Positions 22,200-33,664 of a stretch of DNA of 64,000 bases are shown here, in pieces. How positions within the stretch are numbered: position 1 is the stretch's first letter; each line of letters starts with the position of its first letter. This DNA comes from Heterocephalus glaber (lineage: Eukaryota; Chordata; Mammalia; Rodentia; Bathyergidae): positions 24,662,218-24,726,217 of the forward strand of contig NW_004624732.1 in assembly GCF_000247695.1 (NCBI RefSeq), in the 5' to 3' direction. The notes beneath the pieces are model-generated. The model searched no databases, was not told the origin of the DNA, and saw nothing but the letters and a program-made list of their open reading frames with translations. The translations under genes were made by a program, and so were the position numbers.

Positions 22200-22965
22200 T
22201 CAACACCCATTTGTTCATTCAATCATTCAACAACTAATATTTCTTGAGCACTTACCATGTGCTTGGAACTGGAGATGAACAATGAGCAAGAAAACCATAG
22301 TTAGATCCTTCCTGGGAAGACAGAGCCCTGAAACCATCAATCATAGGTAAGTGTGATGTGAACTGTACAGGGATCTCAGATGACAGGGGAAAGAGAACAG
22401 CTCTGGTGGGAGATGAGGGCAGGATGCCTAAGCAGAGGCTCAAGGAGATGAAGAAGTTGGCCAGACACACACGGAGCAGGAGGGTGTTTGGGCCAGTGTG
22501 ACCAGAGCACGTCTGGATGGCATCAGGCTGGAGATGCCTGCAGGATTAGGTGCAGGGCATGGAAGCTAATAGCAAAGGATGCTTACTGATGGAATCTAGA
22601 CAGGCAGGGGACATAATTTGATTTTAATCTTACAAGGAGAGCAGAGAATTGGGCTAAGATGACCCAACAATCTCAGTGTGCAAGACGGTATTGAATGAGG
22701 GAGGCAGGGATGGTGAGGATGGGAATGTGAATGTAGCTTAGGGGCCTTAGGAGTCCACAGCAAGCACTAGGGACAAGCAGGTGGATGGGGTACAGAACAG
22801 GAGGGAGGTGCCAGGTCTGATGTGAGGTTTCCAGCTTTTGTAGATGGCAGTGGTATCCTTTATTTGATGAATGACATGGACAAATGAGCAGTACTTGAGG
22901 GAATTAAGAAGAGGGAGGACAAGGAAATCCTGGGACTTGGCAGTGGAGATGCCCATCTGGAAGGA
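22200..22965 (-). repeat. L2 LINE, long 3' copy
   Basis: Plus-strand complement of L2: TTCATTCAATCATTCAACAAC, TATTTCTTGAGCACTTACCATGTGCTTGGAACTGG, AACAATGAGCAAGAAAACC, then a GGAGATGAAGAAGTTGGCC segment, AATCTTACAAGGAGAGCAGAG, and near the end GGACTTGGCAGTGGAGATGCCC. About 760 bases in consensus order, making it the longest L2 copy in the window. Confidence 0.75.
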
Positions 22966-23560
22966 GGGATGGGCTGGAGATGGCACCCCAGCACAGTCAG
23001 GGCAGGTTTTACCTAGTGACAAACAGCCCTCAAATCCAAAAAGCTGGGACCAAAAGGCTTGCTTCTCACTCAGATAACAGTTTACTGCAGTACCTTCTGG
23101 ACAGGCGCCTCAGACAAGCTTGGATCTTATTCCTCTGCAAATGATGTCTCCAAGGCCTCAGAATCAGGTCCAAGTGTCCCTGTCCCTACCACAGGCCTCT
23201 GGGGCCCGGTGCTGGTACAAAGTTGTGCAGATACCTGCAGAGGCAGGGCCTCTGACACTGACAGCTGACCTAAGAAAGTGGACTGGGGTAAGGATAAGAT
23301 GGAAAGATGGGTCCCCCGCAGAGTAGCCTGCTGTCCCCAGGGTGTGCACCAGCAGGCCTTGAGTGACTGTCCCTTATGTTGCCCACAGCTCCACTCAGGA
23401 GTTGGCCATATATAGTCATGTAACCCCTGAGCCATGTCCTTTATGTGTGTGTACCTGGGGGTAGGTACACCCTGAAGAAAAGTAGGTCATTGCAATGAGA
23501 AAAAAGGACCCTAAGAAACCTGAGCCCAGCACATGTCCACTATCAATCTTCACCAGGTAG
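22966..23560. other. Unassigned sequence, possible LTR debris at start
   Basis: The first 100 bases (CTAGTGACAAACAGCCCTCAAAT, CTTGCTTCTCACTCAGATAACAG) may be LTR debris. No gene is recognised. Confidence 0.3.
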
Positions 23561-23564
23561 TGGT

Positions 23565-23990
23565 GTCTGGATGTTTTATTTGTTTTTATTAAGATACAAC
23601 AAACACACGATCAAAGTACAGATGCTGCTGTATACAGTTCAGTATTTTTTCACAATTCCACCCACATACTCAGTACTTAGACCAAGATATGGAAAGCCAG
23701 CACCAAAAAGATCCTCATTGTTTCTTCCCAATCTGGACATCTCCAAAGGGCCCATTCCTGTCCCTCCAACCCCATCCCTAGCTCTGCTGCTCTTGAATTT
23801 CATATAGGCACAATATGCATTCCTGCCTCCCTTACCCGATAAGATGCCCTTATGTGGTTACAAGCAGCAGTAGTTCTTTCTTTCCTGCTATGTATTTCAT
23901 TGTGTGAATACACCACCATTTATCTACCCATTCTCCTGTCGGATATTTGGGATATGGACTCCACATACTGGCAAGTGGAAGTAGTCCATG
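23565..23990 (-). mobile_element. Old LINE-1 (L1M-type) 3' fragment
   Basis: The plus strand shows the complement of an old L1 3' region: TTTTATTAAGATACAACAAACA, GTATACAGTTCAGTATTTTT, TCTGCTGCTCTTGAATTTCA, and TTCATTGTGTGAATACACCACCATTTATCTACCCATTCTCC, ending in GGATATTTGGGATATGG. The coding remnant is unreadable. Confidence 0.7.
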
Positions 23991-23999
23991 GTAGGAGGG

Positions 24000-24820
24000 A
24001 GACATACACTGAGGCAAGCATGAGAGCCTGGCTTTGTCATTCTCACCAGCATCCTATGTATCCTGCAGTCCCTGGCACAGCACCTGGGACAGGTGGGTGA
24101 TGGATGTGCTACACAATGAAGGAGACGAATCCATCCTCGACCTGGACTTCTGACCCCTCCACACACAGTGGGTGGTTTGGCTTCTCTTGCCAGCACAAGG
24201 ATGAAGTCAATCCCTTGAAAGGAGGCACTAGTCTTTAGCTGGCACATGGATGAGGCCCCAGAAAAAATGTGTGGAATGCATGGAATGGAGTTCAGCTGAC
24301 ACTGGGATGCACCCAGGCTGCGGGATGGTGAGAGGGACAGGACTCCCGAGCTCCCAGAGCCCTGGACCAGCCTGGGCCTGAGGCCAGCTTCTGGCCTGGC
24401 AGACAAGGATGGACACTGTTTTGTTACAATTGGCAGAGGAAAGTGTCTCAGTTCCCAGGGTTTAGGCCCTTGCAACCTGGATGGTCTGGGAGGAAAGGCA
24501 GGGAATTGGCCTCTCCAGATGCCCTCCCTCAACTTCTTGGGCTGCTGGCCACCAGACCACTGTGGTGAGAACCCTAGTGGCCTTGCACTCCCAGCAGAAG
24601 AGATCTGAACTCGCACACCCTCCTGTGCCAGCCAGTTGAAACTGTTGCAGATCCCCATCTTGGCTCCAGGGACATTAGGCATGGGCAGGCTGGGGTGTGA
24701 GGGCAGATCTTGGAGGAACAGGGTGGGAGAGCCAGCTCTGAACCTCTCTCCTAAACGGCAGCTGCACTGAGGGTTAGGGTTTCTGGGATGGGAGGTGGGC
24801 ATTGTGATGTGAAGCCAACC
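24000..24820. other. Unique sequence with a long but unsupported open frame
   Basis: A minus-strand frame of 292 codons runs from 24802 to 23924, the longest open frame with a start codon in the window. Its 5' part is proline/serine-rich with no domain or motif I recognise, and its 3' end runs into the antisense L1M fragment. I see no splice, promoter or polyadenylation support, so I do not call a gene. Confidence 0.4.
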
Positions 24821-24824
24821 AGTG

Positions 24825-24935
24825 TGAAGCCCATCGCTGCTGTGTACTTGCTGTATGATCTTGGCTGAGGCACTTCACCTCTCTAGACCTCATTTTCTTC
24901 ATTGGAAAGTAAGATTGGCCCTACTCCACTGGCCC
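24825..24935 (+). repeat. MIR SINE fragment
   Basis: ACTTGCTGTATGATCTTGGCTGAGGCACTTCACCTCTCTAGACCTCATTTTCTTCATTGGAAAGTAAG is a clear MIR core. Confidence 0.8.
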
Positions 24936-25434
24936 TAAAGGAAGATGGAACCAGAAAATGGCCATGAAGTCCAATGTAGAGAATGGGGCTGGCAATTCTC
25001 TTGTCCTTCCTGACTTTGGGTCTCTGACCACTAGAAAGGAGTAGACAGAGGTGGGTATTAGACCCAGAAAACCAAGAGCAAAATTGCTGAGCAACTAAGA
25101 TGAGCCGCAGGTGTGCTGGGGATTTGCTGGGAGGGTCCTCCCCTCTTTGGGTGTCCTAAAATCTGTCTTCATGGAGCAGCTTGGAGCATTGCTTTTTGAG
25201 AAAAGTCCCAATCCTCAAACTAAAGCTGGGGATGGAAAACTATAAACAGGCTAGGAAGAAGCTAAGTTTGTTTCCACGGATCAGGGAAGTGATTGTCAAC
25301 AAATGAAAATGTGAATCAAGTGAATGAAACTGAATAAATGAGTGAATTGGAGAGCAATAGAAATAACATCTAACACATAAAATGTACACTCCTGCATACC
25401 TTCTTACATATCTGTATATCTCACCTGCGTATCT

Positions 25435-25605
25435 CACTTAAGCCTTACAAAGAGTTCTATGAAGTAGGGACTATTTTCATTACGATTGCACAGTTGAAGA
25501 AACTGAGGCACAGAGAAGTAAAATGACCTGCCCAAAGGCAGATAAATACCTGGGGCCAAGATGCAAACCCAAGCTGCTGGCTCCTGAGCATGGCCTGACT
25601 ACCTT
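25435..25605 (-). repeat. MIR SINE
   Basis: Well-preserved antisense MIR: GAAGTAGGGACTATTTTCATTACGATTGCACAG, GAAGAAACTGAGGCACAGAGAAGTAAAATGACCTGCCC, then GATGCAAACCCAAGCTGCTGGCTCC. Confidence 0.88.
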
Positions 25606-25611
25606 TGAGGA

Positions 25612-25720
25612 GCAAGAATTGGATGGATGAATGTAGGAGTGGAGGGGTTGGTGGATGGAGGGCTGGATGAATGTGTGGATGGGAGGGTGGATGCAGAATG
25701 AAGAAAATAATAAATGAGTA
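25612..25720. repeat. Degenerate GGAT/GAAT tetranucleotide tract
   Basis: Interrupted GGATGGATGAATG and GTGGATGGAGGGCTGGATGAATG units, a small relative of the larger arrays near 50.4 and 52.0 kb. Confidence 0.75.
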
Positions 25721-25724
25721 AGTG

Positions 25725-26700
25725 TCTAAGCAGGAAGTGGACTGATGCCTGGGGCTAATCGCTCATTGATTCCAGGGTGTCTGCCAAGAAGGCAGAAGTC
25801 AGGAGTTAAAATGATGATGACAGAGGCCTGGAAACCAACATTCACCCCCACCCAATATCCCTCAGTTGTCTGCAGTTGCCTAATGCCCAGTTCATTTCTC
25901 CAGTATGTACTTCTCTCAGCCATCCCACTTTTAAAACCTACAAATACCTCCTGTGGGAGGGGACACTCTGCAGTCTGGGTCTGTGGGAATCACACATCAG
26001 ATGTGCCCTCTCTGTGCTCAGGGAGGGCAGTGCCAGGAAGGGGGAGTGGAGGGCAGCTCTCAGCACCCTGAGCTGGGCGGATGTGGGAGTCCCCTCCCAG
26101 GTCCAGAGAAGGTCGCCTTCCCTTGGCTGATCACAACCTCTTTTCCAAACAGCGGGGTTCCCACACTCTTGGTGGACAGTTAAAGATGGAAAACAGGCAG
26201 CCGGGGTGTGAGCAGCCCCGTGGCAGCCCCTCCTTCCCTTCTCAGCCTCCTCAGAATCAGAAGCCTGGTGTCACAGCGCTTTATCACAACAGGCAGCACA
26301 GGAAAGTTCTCACAGTGCCCGTGGCCACCTCAGGGAGAATGCCTCTCCACCCTCCCTCATGGGAAACCCTTCAGGCCAGCCTCAGTGTGGACCATGGTGC
26401 CCTGTGCTCTCTGAAGTCTACTACCAGGACCTCAGTTCCCCATCTATCAAATAAGGAACATATCCCATCCCACCCACCACTCCAGACCAACTGGTACTTG
26501 TTTTTAAGGAGGAAAAATTATCTTCACTTAAATTGCTCCTGTTCTCTACTGACCATTGTTCTAATCACTATAGAAATAAAGAAGTTTCATTTTCATAAAC
26601 ACCAGGAAGTAAGTCGTATTTTTAGAAGTCCCTGCTTCACAAGTAGGGAAACTGAGACACCAAAGGACAAGAGCATTAGCCTGATTGTTCTGACCCTGGA
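25725..26700. other. Unique sequence
   Basis: No supported gene. A frame of about 210 codons (plus strand, 26081-26713) has no recognisable domain. A weak antisense MIR-like piece (about 26600-26690) contains AGTAGGGAAACTGAGACACC. Confidence 0.35.
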
Positions 26701-26849
26701 GTTGTGTTCCTAACACCTGGCTGGGCTAACTCTACCCTGAGCCCAACTGGTAGTATACTCACTGCACGGCCCAGCCCTTTCTACCTAGGGATTCCTGTCC
26801 TGAGGTTCTCAGCCTCCTGTACCCCCGGGGCTGACAGTGGGGCAGAGCA

Positions 26850-27130
26850 GCCCCTTTCCATCCCAGCAGCCTGCCTGCCCTCCTCTGATCCCTTCATTGA
26901 GCCTGCTGGTCCCCTCTATCCCGTCTCCTGCCTGGGCCTTCTCTCCCTGACAATTCCATAAGCCCCCTGTCACTTCCTGCTCCCATCCTGGTCTTGCACC
27001 CTGATATCCTCCCAACCACAGAGGAAGGATCAGCAGGCTCACACCCGTCCAGCTGTCACCACTCCCCTTGGAAATCCAAACCATCCACCTCTGCCATCCC
27101 TACCAGCCCCTGTGGTCCTTGGTGAGCTCA
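26850..27130 (+). repeat. Possible L2 LINE fragment
   Basis: Pyrimidine-rich segments such as CCTGGGCCTTCTCTCCCTGACAATTCC and CCCTGTCACTTCCTGCTCCC resemble decayed sense L2 3' sequence. Weak. Confidence 0.25.
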
Positions 27131-27134
27131 GCTC

Positions 27135-27860
27135 CATGCTGTAGACAATTTCCTCTTGTTTTCACAGCTTCAAAACCCTCTGGGTAGACCTACCAACCTT
27201 CAAGCCTATCTTTTGCAGCAGGGAAGACTTTATAGAAGCAAATGTATAAAGTCCAGCCCAAGCTGAGGCTAACAAGGAAATGTATTTTCTCAAAAACCTG
27301 GAAAAACCAAGGGAGTCGTTGGGATTTGGGTGTTGCTTGATCCAGGACTCAAATTTAGCGTCTCTCTAGCTCCTCATAGAGCTTCCTCCTCTCCAGTCCC
27401 TCATCATCACAGCACCTTGTCCAGTGGAGAGAAAGAATCCACTTCCTTAATGTCTCAAAAAGAAGCCCCAGGCTTGAATTTCCCTGGGGGGTTGGGAAGG
27501 GTTGGCAGTGTGTGCAATGTGCTGATTGGCTTGCAGAGGTTCTGTATCTACCCCTGAGTGTGGAAGGGAGCACTATGAGATCAGCTCCGTCAGAGGGGCA
27601 TATCCTCAGCACAGAGACACCAATGTCACTGTAAGGGATCTAAGGAAACAAATGCCCATCCCAAATTCCCACACTTCTTCCCGATTTGACAGGGCAGGAC
27701 CACACCCAGTATCATGTTCTCCCTCCAGAACAGAACTCCAAATTCTCCACTCTCGCCACCACCTTGCAGAATCTTAGATTAGAGCAGGAAGAGCCTCACT
27801 TGTCTAATGATGTCAGCCACCTCATTTACACATAGCCCCCTGTGGCCTCATCCTATTGCA
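27135..27860. other. Unassigned sequence
   Basis: No repeat or gene that I can defend; frames of about 75-85 residues only. Confidence 0.35.
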
Positions 27861-27864
27861 AACC

Positions 27865-27985
27865 ATCTCTCAGCTCAACCTCCCCCCAAATTCCTAACAT
27901 GCAACACCATGAAATATAAAATGGTGGGGATTTTAAACCACTAGGTTTGCAGATAATTTGTTATGCAGCCACAGACAATTGGAAC
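27865..27985 (+). mobile_element. LTR 3' end remnant (MLT-like)
   Basis: TTTTAAACCACTAGGTTTGCAGATAATTTGTTATGCAGCCACAGACAATTGGAAC matches the 3' end shared by old MaLR LTRs ('ccactaagtttgtggtaatttgttacgcagcaatagaaaac...'). Confidence 0.5.
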
Positions 27986-27989
27986 CATC

Positions 27990-28480
27990 CCCAACAGAAA
28001 TCCATGCATATGTACACCACAAGATATGTACAAGAATATCTCCTGTATCATTGTTTGCAAAAGCCAAAAGTTAGAAACAACCTAAATTTCCATCAACAAA
28101 AAAATCAATTTTAGTAATTACAATGTAAGGGGTTACCTTTCACCAGCAAGAACAAATGGATGGGATTACCTGTGTCAATGTGGATGGTGTCAAGACAATG
28201 TGGGCCCCAGTGCAAGCTGCAGAAAGATGTGTGCAGCTTGGAAACATTTATAAAAAGTCTTAAATGATGCAAAACAGTACAATATTTTGGTTTTGAATTC
28301 TTATATAGAGAGTAAAAATTCAATGACATGCAAGGGAATGAAGACCAACAAGTCCATTATGGTGGTTACATCTGCAGAGAGGAGTGGAGAGGATGGGGAG
28401 AGGCCACAGGAGCATCTATATTTCCTGTTTTATTTCTTAAGAAATTCAAAATAAATACAAAAAGAGTTTCATCCCTGACA
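27990..28480 (+). mobile_element. Old LINE-1 (L1M-type) 3' fragment
   Basis: ATGTACACCACAAGATATGTACAAGAATATC, CATTGTTTGCAAAAGCCAAAAGTTAGAAACAACCTAAATTTCCATCAAC and later GGTGGTTACATCTGCAGAGAGGAGTGG follow the order of an ancient L1 3' end. No readable frame. Confidence 0.8.
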
Positions 28481-28552
28481 AAGCTGAGAGGCAGGTACCA
28501 TAGGGAGATCTTTCAAATACCTAATACCTGCTAATCTAGAGGTCTCAGGGTA

Positions 28553-29027
28553 TGATGGTTAATCTTGATTGCCAACTTGATTGGATTGAGCAACGCATAG
28601 GAAATGAGTAGAACACACTTCTGGGTGTGTCTGTGGGTATTTCCAGAGATGACTGGATCATGAGGGCTCTAGCTCCATCAGTGGATTAACCAATTAATTA
28701 GATCATAATTTTATGGCACTATTCGGAGGTTATGGAAACAGAGGGTCGGGCCTAGTCAAAGGGAGTGCATTATGAGAATGGCCTTGGGGACTCTCTCTGG
28801 TCCTTGGCCACTTCCTTTCTGCCTCTTCCTCTGTTCTCTACTTCCTGGCCACCATGCAACAAGCAGCTTTCCTCCCTCATGCCCATCTGCCATAATGTGA
28901 TGCCTCACATCAGGCCTAGAGCTGTGGAGCCAGCTGACCACAGACTGAAACTATGAACTAAAATCAAGTTTTCCTCCTTGAAGCAGTTTTTCTCAGTATC
29001 TGGTAACACCAGTGAAAAGCTAACACA
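28553..29027 (+). mobile_element. Solo LTR, rodent MaLR-like, TG...CA
   Basis: Begins TGATGGTTAATCTTGATTGCC and ends AAAAGCTAACACA, giving TG/CA termini over about 475 bases. Internal landmarks are CTTCTGGGTGTGTCTGTGGG, CCAGAGATGACTGGATCATGAGGGCTCT, TTATGGCACTATTCGGAGG and a tail with AACTAAAATCAAGTTTTCCTCC (where AATAAA would be expected). A clear flanking 5-base duplication was not found. Confidence 0.75.
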
Positions 29028-29029
29028 CC

Positions 29030-29297
29030 AAGTGTTCCCACATCTCAGCCCCAGGCACAAACCCTTGACTTGTCAGATGGTGGAAATGTCTAGGGAGGCC
29101 CACGGAAGACCCCTGGTTTCCAGGAGTGTCACATTCAGAAGGTTCAGGACAGCTGCTAGGAGCCAGCCTAAGTGTATGTATTTTAGTATTTCAACCACCA
29201 AGACAGCCCAGCTATACACCCCAGGCCTGGGGTGCACGAGTGTTCACTTCACTGATGAGTTGCAGTGTTCTGTACTTTGCAGTCTGTTGCCTGCACG
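29030..29297. other. Unassigned sequence
   Basis: No recognised feature before the SINE insertion. Confidence 0.35.
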
Positions 29298-29310
29298 CCA
29301 TACTTTTTTT

Positions 29311-29387
29311 TTGGTACCGGGGATCAAATTCAGGTCCTTGCGCTTGCAAGGCAGGTGGTGGAAACACTGAGCTAAATCCCTGGCCCT
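29311..29387 (-). repeat. ID SINE with target-site duplication
   Basis: The minus strand reads as an ID element: GGGATTTAGCTCAGTGTTTCC..., CCTGCCTTGCAAGCGCAAGGACC, then TTTGATCCCCGGTACC and A-rich tail. The duplication CCATACTTTTTTT lies at 29298-29310 and 29388-29400. Confidence 0.93.
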
Positions 29388-29559
29388 CCATACTTTTTTT
29401 TAAGGAGATAAGGTGAAAAGGGTGCTGACTGTACCAGAGTGGAACGAGACTTCGGGGAGGCAAGACTGCCTTGCCTACAGTGGAACAGGGGTCAGGACAG
29501 GAGACAGCCTCCCTGCTTGCTGACCAGATGGGCCTCTCCCCTCACAGCTACCATTCCCC

Positions 29560-29960
29560 AACAAATATTTACCTCTTTCCATTATTTCTCCAATACTGAG
29601 CCTCTTTTGCATGCCCAGCCCAGGGACACAGTGATGACTGCCCCTGCTTTCAGTGAGTCATGGCAGCCAAAGGACAGACAAGTCTCCTGCCATTCATATC
29701 CATGGTATGAGGACAAGGAGAGCAGGAGACAGCCACAGGGCCAGAGCCTTGGGACCAGGAAGAGGAGCACTGTGCAGTGTGACCAAGGAGTGACAGAGCA
29801 CATACTGGTGACTTACTAGGACTTGTCAGGACGCTGCCTTCTTTAAAAAGATGGAGACAAGGAAGGGACAGTGAGCCAATGGTGATGTCCTGGACAAGTA
29901 GCCCCAGGCTTGAGGAGCCTTGGAACTGGGACCTGTTGCACAATTCAGCCATTTCTAGGG
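29560..29960 (-). repeat. L2 LINE fragment
   Basis: CCCCAACAAATATTTACCTC, TGCATGCCCAGCCCAGGGACACAGTGATGACTGCCCCTGCTTTCA is the complement of the L2 3' end. The later part (GGAGACAAGGAAGGGACAGTGAGCC) is weaker. Confidence 0.55.
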
Positions 29961-29964
29961 GCCT

Positions 29965-30585
29965 GGGAGGGCCCTGGTGGTATCTTCATGGGCAGAGGCA
30001 ACTGGCACTGCTCCAAGGCAAGTGGGTGGCCATCCCTGGAGGACATAGCTGGATGCAAGGCAGCCACAGTGGGTGCTTGTGTCCCCAAGAGTCATGTGCA
30101 GCCCAGAGCTGATGTCCCAGGACCTCCAAGTGATCATTACTTCATGGCCCAGAGGTCTGAAAGGGCCTTTCGGGTCACTCTAACATTTTCCCTCCATATC
30201 ATAATAGGGCTTGGAGCACTGCAGTGGGGCTGGGAAATCTCTCCACAGCCCCTGACTCACCCAGGACCTCACCTTAGAGTCCATCTGAGAGCAGCAGGGT
30301 CCTTTCCTGGAGCTTGGAGAAAATGTGAAGAGGGAGCAGAAGTGAGGCAGTGAGGCTGCATCCCTCCTCCCAATCTACCAGCTCCGATGGGGTCTGGATG
30401 GACTCATGGCTAAATTTAGACCTCCTCATTTTTCACCCCATCTCCACACACAAACACGTACAAGAGAACATGCTCTGAGACTCAAGTGAATCATGAGCCT
30501 CAGAAAAGCACACCTGAATTCTTTCTGCTTTGTTTTATTTTATTCTCCCTTTTATCCTTCCCAACTTGTACCCCACAAGCACTGA
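29965..30585. other. Unassigned sequence
   Basis: Unique-looking DNA with a frame of 147 codons that has no recognisable domain. Confidence 0.35.
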
Positions 30586-30588
30586 ATA

Positions 30589-30841
30589 CAGTCAGCCCTC
30601 TGTATCTGAGGGTTCCACTTCCCTGGATTCAACCAATCTGGCATCGAAAATATTCAGAGGGGAAAGGTGGCATCCATACTGACCATGTACAGACTTTGAG
30701 GGGGGGTATTATTCCCTAAACAACACAGCACAACAATAATTTGAACAGCACTTACACTGTATTAGGTGTTATAACCCATCTAGAGATGATTTAAAGTACA
30801 GGAGGATGCAGGTAGATTCTATAGATACTGAGGGATGGCTG
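30589..30841 (+). mobile_element. Tigger/MER2-like DNA-transposon MITE
   Basis: Terminal inverted repeats CAGTCAGCCCTC (left) and GAGGGATGGCTG (right), flanked on the left by TA. The body has TGGATTCAACCAATCTGGCATCGAAAATATTC, CATGTACAGACTTTG, TTATTCCCTAAACAACACAG and CATCTAGAGATGATTTAAAGTACAGGAGG, matching the internal order of a well-known Tigger-type element. The right side is shortened relative to the full form. Confidence 0.82.
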
Positions 30842-30925
30842 CATTTGACATACAGCCTTGAAGTGCCTGAAACATAAAATGTGTAGTGGTGACATGTTGT
30901 GTGTGTAAGCATTAATGGTATAATG

Positions 30926-31463
30926 CAGAAGTTCTCAAAGTATGGCCTACAAACCCCTCAGCACTCCCCAAGATCAAAGTTACTGTTATAATAATACTAA
31001 GACATCATTTGCCTCTTTCTTCTTATTCTTTTAGCACAATGGACTTTTCTTAGAGGCTACATACCGTGTTCTATCATAACAGACTGAATGCAGAAGCAGA
31101 TATCCGAATCTAGCTATCTTTTCCTACCCCAGATATTTAAAAGATTTGCCGAAGTGTTCAGCAACACCACTTCTCATTATATTTTCTATTTTGAAAAATA
31201 TAATTGTTTTCATAATATGTGCTATATATGTTAATGTGTAAGGATTTGTCTTTTAATGAATTGTTTTAATGTTTCCATCTTAATTCTGATATGATAAATG
31301 TAGAAAATCAAAACCCACATCAACAAAAGCTATTTTAGAATCTTCAGTAAATTTTTTTATTTGGGCAGTGCTAGAGATCCAACCAAGAGACTCCTGCATG
31401 CTAGGCTTCAGTAATTTTTAAGAGTGCAAAAGGGTCCCGAAATCAAAGTCTGAGAATCACTCT
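30926..31463 (+). mobile_element. hAT DNA-transposon remnant with transposase C-terminal scrap
   Basis: Ends resemble hAT inverted repeats: CAGAAGTTCTCAAAGTATGGCC on the left and AAAGTCTGAGAATCACTC on the right. Within it, 31078-31110 translates to NRLNAEADIRI followed by a stop, which resembles the C-terminal dimerisation region of hAT transposases. Most of the transposase is deleted. The 3' part has the AT-rich tail of the same element and a later SINE insertion. It has no activity potential. Confidence 0.78.
31357..31405 (-). repeat. Short ID SINE remnant inside the hAT element
   Basis: About 49 bases with GGGCAGTGCTAGAGATCCAACC and CTCCTGCATGCTAGG, the complement of a shortened ID. The near-repeats CTTCAGTAAATTTTT (31342-31356) and CTTCAGTAATTTTT (31406-31419) look like its target-site duplication. 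Confidence 0.7.
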
Positions 31464-32147
31464 TTGCTCTGTGATTCTGCAGCCTTCCGTGTCCTGTAAG
31501 CACACCTTGCACACCACTTGAAGTCCACTCCTGCTTTCAAGGGGGCCTCCACACCCCACATATTAACTCCAGAGAGATCCCACCTGGGTTACCCATAACT
31601 TCCAGCCACTGAACATCTTCATTCATGTCCCCATTTGAAGAAATTTTCTGAGATACGTACCCAAAAATGAGATTTCCGGCCAAAGAGCCTATGCAAACTT
31701 ATTCAAAATACAGAATGTTTCCCAGGCTGGCTGCACCTGTTCACACTCCTACACTCCTCAGTGCACAAAGGGCTCATCCCCACACCTGCCAACACCTGGT
31801 ATCCATTACCCACTCTCTCATTTGCCATTCTGATGGGTACCAAGTGGGAATTCCTGGTTTCGATTTGCACTTCACTGATTACTGGTGAGCTGAAATATAT
31901 CTACACAAATCCTCCCTTCACATGTTTTAGTCCTTTGGGGTTCATCTTCTGAGAATTGTCTGTTCATATCCATCATCCTTTTTCCTATTGTATTTTCTGT
32001 CTTTGTCAAGTTGATGCAGAGTCTGTTGAACAATGTTGATCAGTTCTGCTCAATGTGGGGACTAGCTGCTTAGCTGAGAACTGCTTGTTAAATCAAAGCA
32101 CTGTTGCTTTCATCAACACATTGTTATTATCAAAAACAAAAATCTCA

Positions 32148-32332
32148 GCCGGGCATGGTGGCACACATCTCTAATCCCAACATTCTCGGAGGCTGAGGCA
32201 GAAGGCTCACAAGTTTGAGCCCAGCTGGTGCAACTCAGCGACTTAGCGAGACCCTGTCTTAAAATAAAAAATGGAAAATGGGTGAGAAGTAGCTCAGTGC
32301 AATGGCCTTGAGTTCAAGCCCCAGTACCCAAA
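32148..32332 (+). repeat. B1-ID composite SINE
   Basis: GCCGGGCATGGTGGCACACATCTCTAATCCCAACATTC, GGAGGCTGAGGCAGAAGG, CAAGTTTGAGCCCAGC, GCGAGACCCTGTCTTAAAATAAAAAATGG, then the ID half (GGTGAGAAGTAGCTCAGTGCAATGGCC, GTTCAAGCCCCAGTACC). The B1 part is quite well preserved. Confidence 0.95.
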
Positions 32333-33188
32333 ACAAAACAACTTTGATAAGCTGAACAGTGTGCCTTCTGATCAGTTAGTTGATTTTTAGGTGCAAATTC
32401 CCCAACTCTTTGCGGACCAGCATTTTGAATATTGTAGGTCTAGATATAAATCCTTGTTAATTTTCCTAGTCTGCCATTTCTCTTTAATTGTAACTTCAGT
32501 GTCCTTTATTGCACAGAAATCTCTAATTCTTATATTTGTTGAGTCTTTTAGGTTTGTGCTTTTTAGATTTTACTTCTTAGGTTTATGCCTTTTAGGTCTT
32601 ACTTTTAAAAGTCTTGGCCATTTGAACACACTCCAAGACAATATTGGCCAATAATTAAGTTTTCCAGGGATCATAATGGCACTGTACACATGATTTTTAA
32701 GTACCTTTAGAGAGGAATACTTCAGTTTGTATGGGTGAAATAATATGCTATCTAGGTTTGCTTAAAATTACTAAAGCAAAAATGAAATGAGGAGAGACAC
32801 AACAAGGATGGATCAGAAACCTCCCGATAACAGCTCTTCACCTGCCCAAATGGAAGTACTTCAAAAGCTGGGTGATCCAGCTGAGCATAAATTTGGGATA
32901 TGTGAGTATTAATTTAACTTTTCGCTACTTTTCTACCTAAAAGCAAAAACAAGATTGGCAAAATCCTGATGCATGTTAAGTATAATGTGATGAGTGAAAA
33001 GGTTCAAAATGCTCTTGTCAATCTTTTTGTACATAAAAACATTTTAAAAAATAAAATAGTATTTTCTCATACTATGTCACACACAATTTTGCTATTCTTT
33101 CCCAAAACTGACTTAATATTTATGGGCCTTTATTCTCCCATGGAAGCTTTAGAAACGAGTTGAAGTCTTTGAGAAATCAAGGTTAATC

Positions 33189-33390
33189 GTGTGTATGTTC
33201 TGAGGATGAAACCCAGGTTGTTATATGTGCTAGCAAGACTTCCACCACTGAGCCACACCTCCCCTTTTTATTTTTTCAATTTTGAGACAGGGTATTGTTA
33301 AGTTGTCCAGAATAGCCACAAACATTCTATCTTCCTGCCTCAGCCTCCTAAATAGCTGGGCTTACAGGGATGCACCACCACGCCCAACCA
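33189..33390 (-). repeat. B1-ID composite SINE
   Basis: Plus-strand complement of both halves: ID part at 33189-33260 (GGATGAAACCCAGGTTG, AGACTTCCACCACTGAGCCACACC) and B1 part at 33270-33390 (TTTTGAGACAGGGTATTG, CCTGCCTCAGCCTCCTAAATAGCTGGG, GATGCACCACCACGCCCAAC). Confidence 0.93.
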
Positions 33391-33664
33391 GCTAAATTTT
33401 TTATTAGGACTCTTTGTAATGTCTAGATTACTTTGGAGATTTGTAACATCTTTAGCACATTAGCTCACCACATTTATACATAAAGAATATCTATTTGTTT
33501 TCTCAAGTCTTTAGAAATTGCCTTCGGTAGAGAATTGGTTTTCTCCAGAAAGGTCTTATTTATTTTCATGTAAGGTTAATTCCCAGACCATTTGTAGTTC
33601 CTGTGACATTGTGAATAGTATCTTGTTTTCCAGTATAGGTTCTGGTAGTACTGCAGTTACCAAG

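Noticed and set aside
26081..26713. 210-codon plus-strand frame
   Set aside because: No recognisable domain, ordinary composition and overlap with other frames; no gene structure around it.
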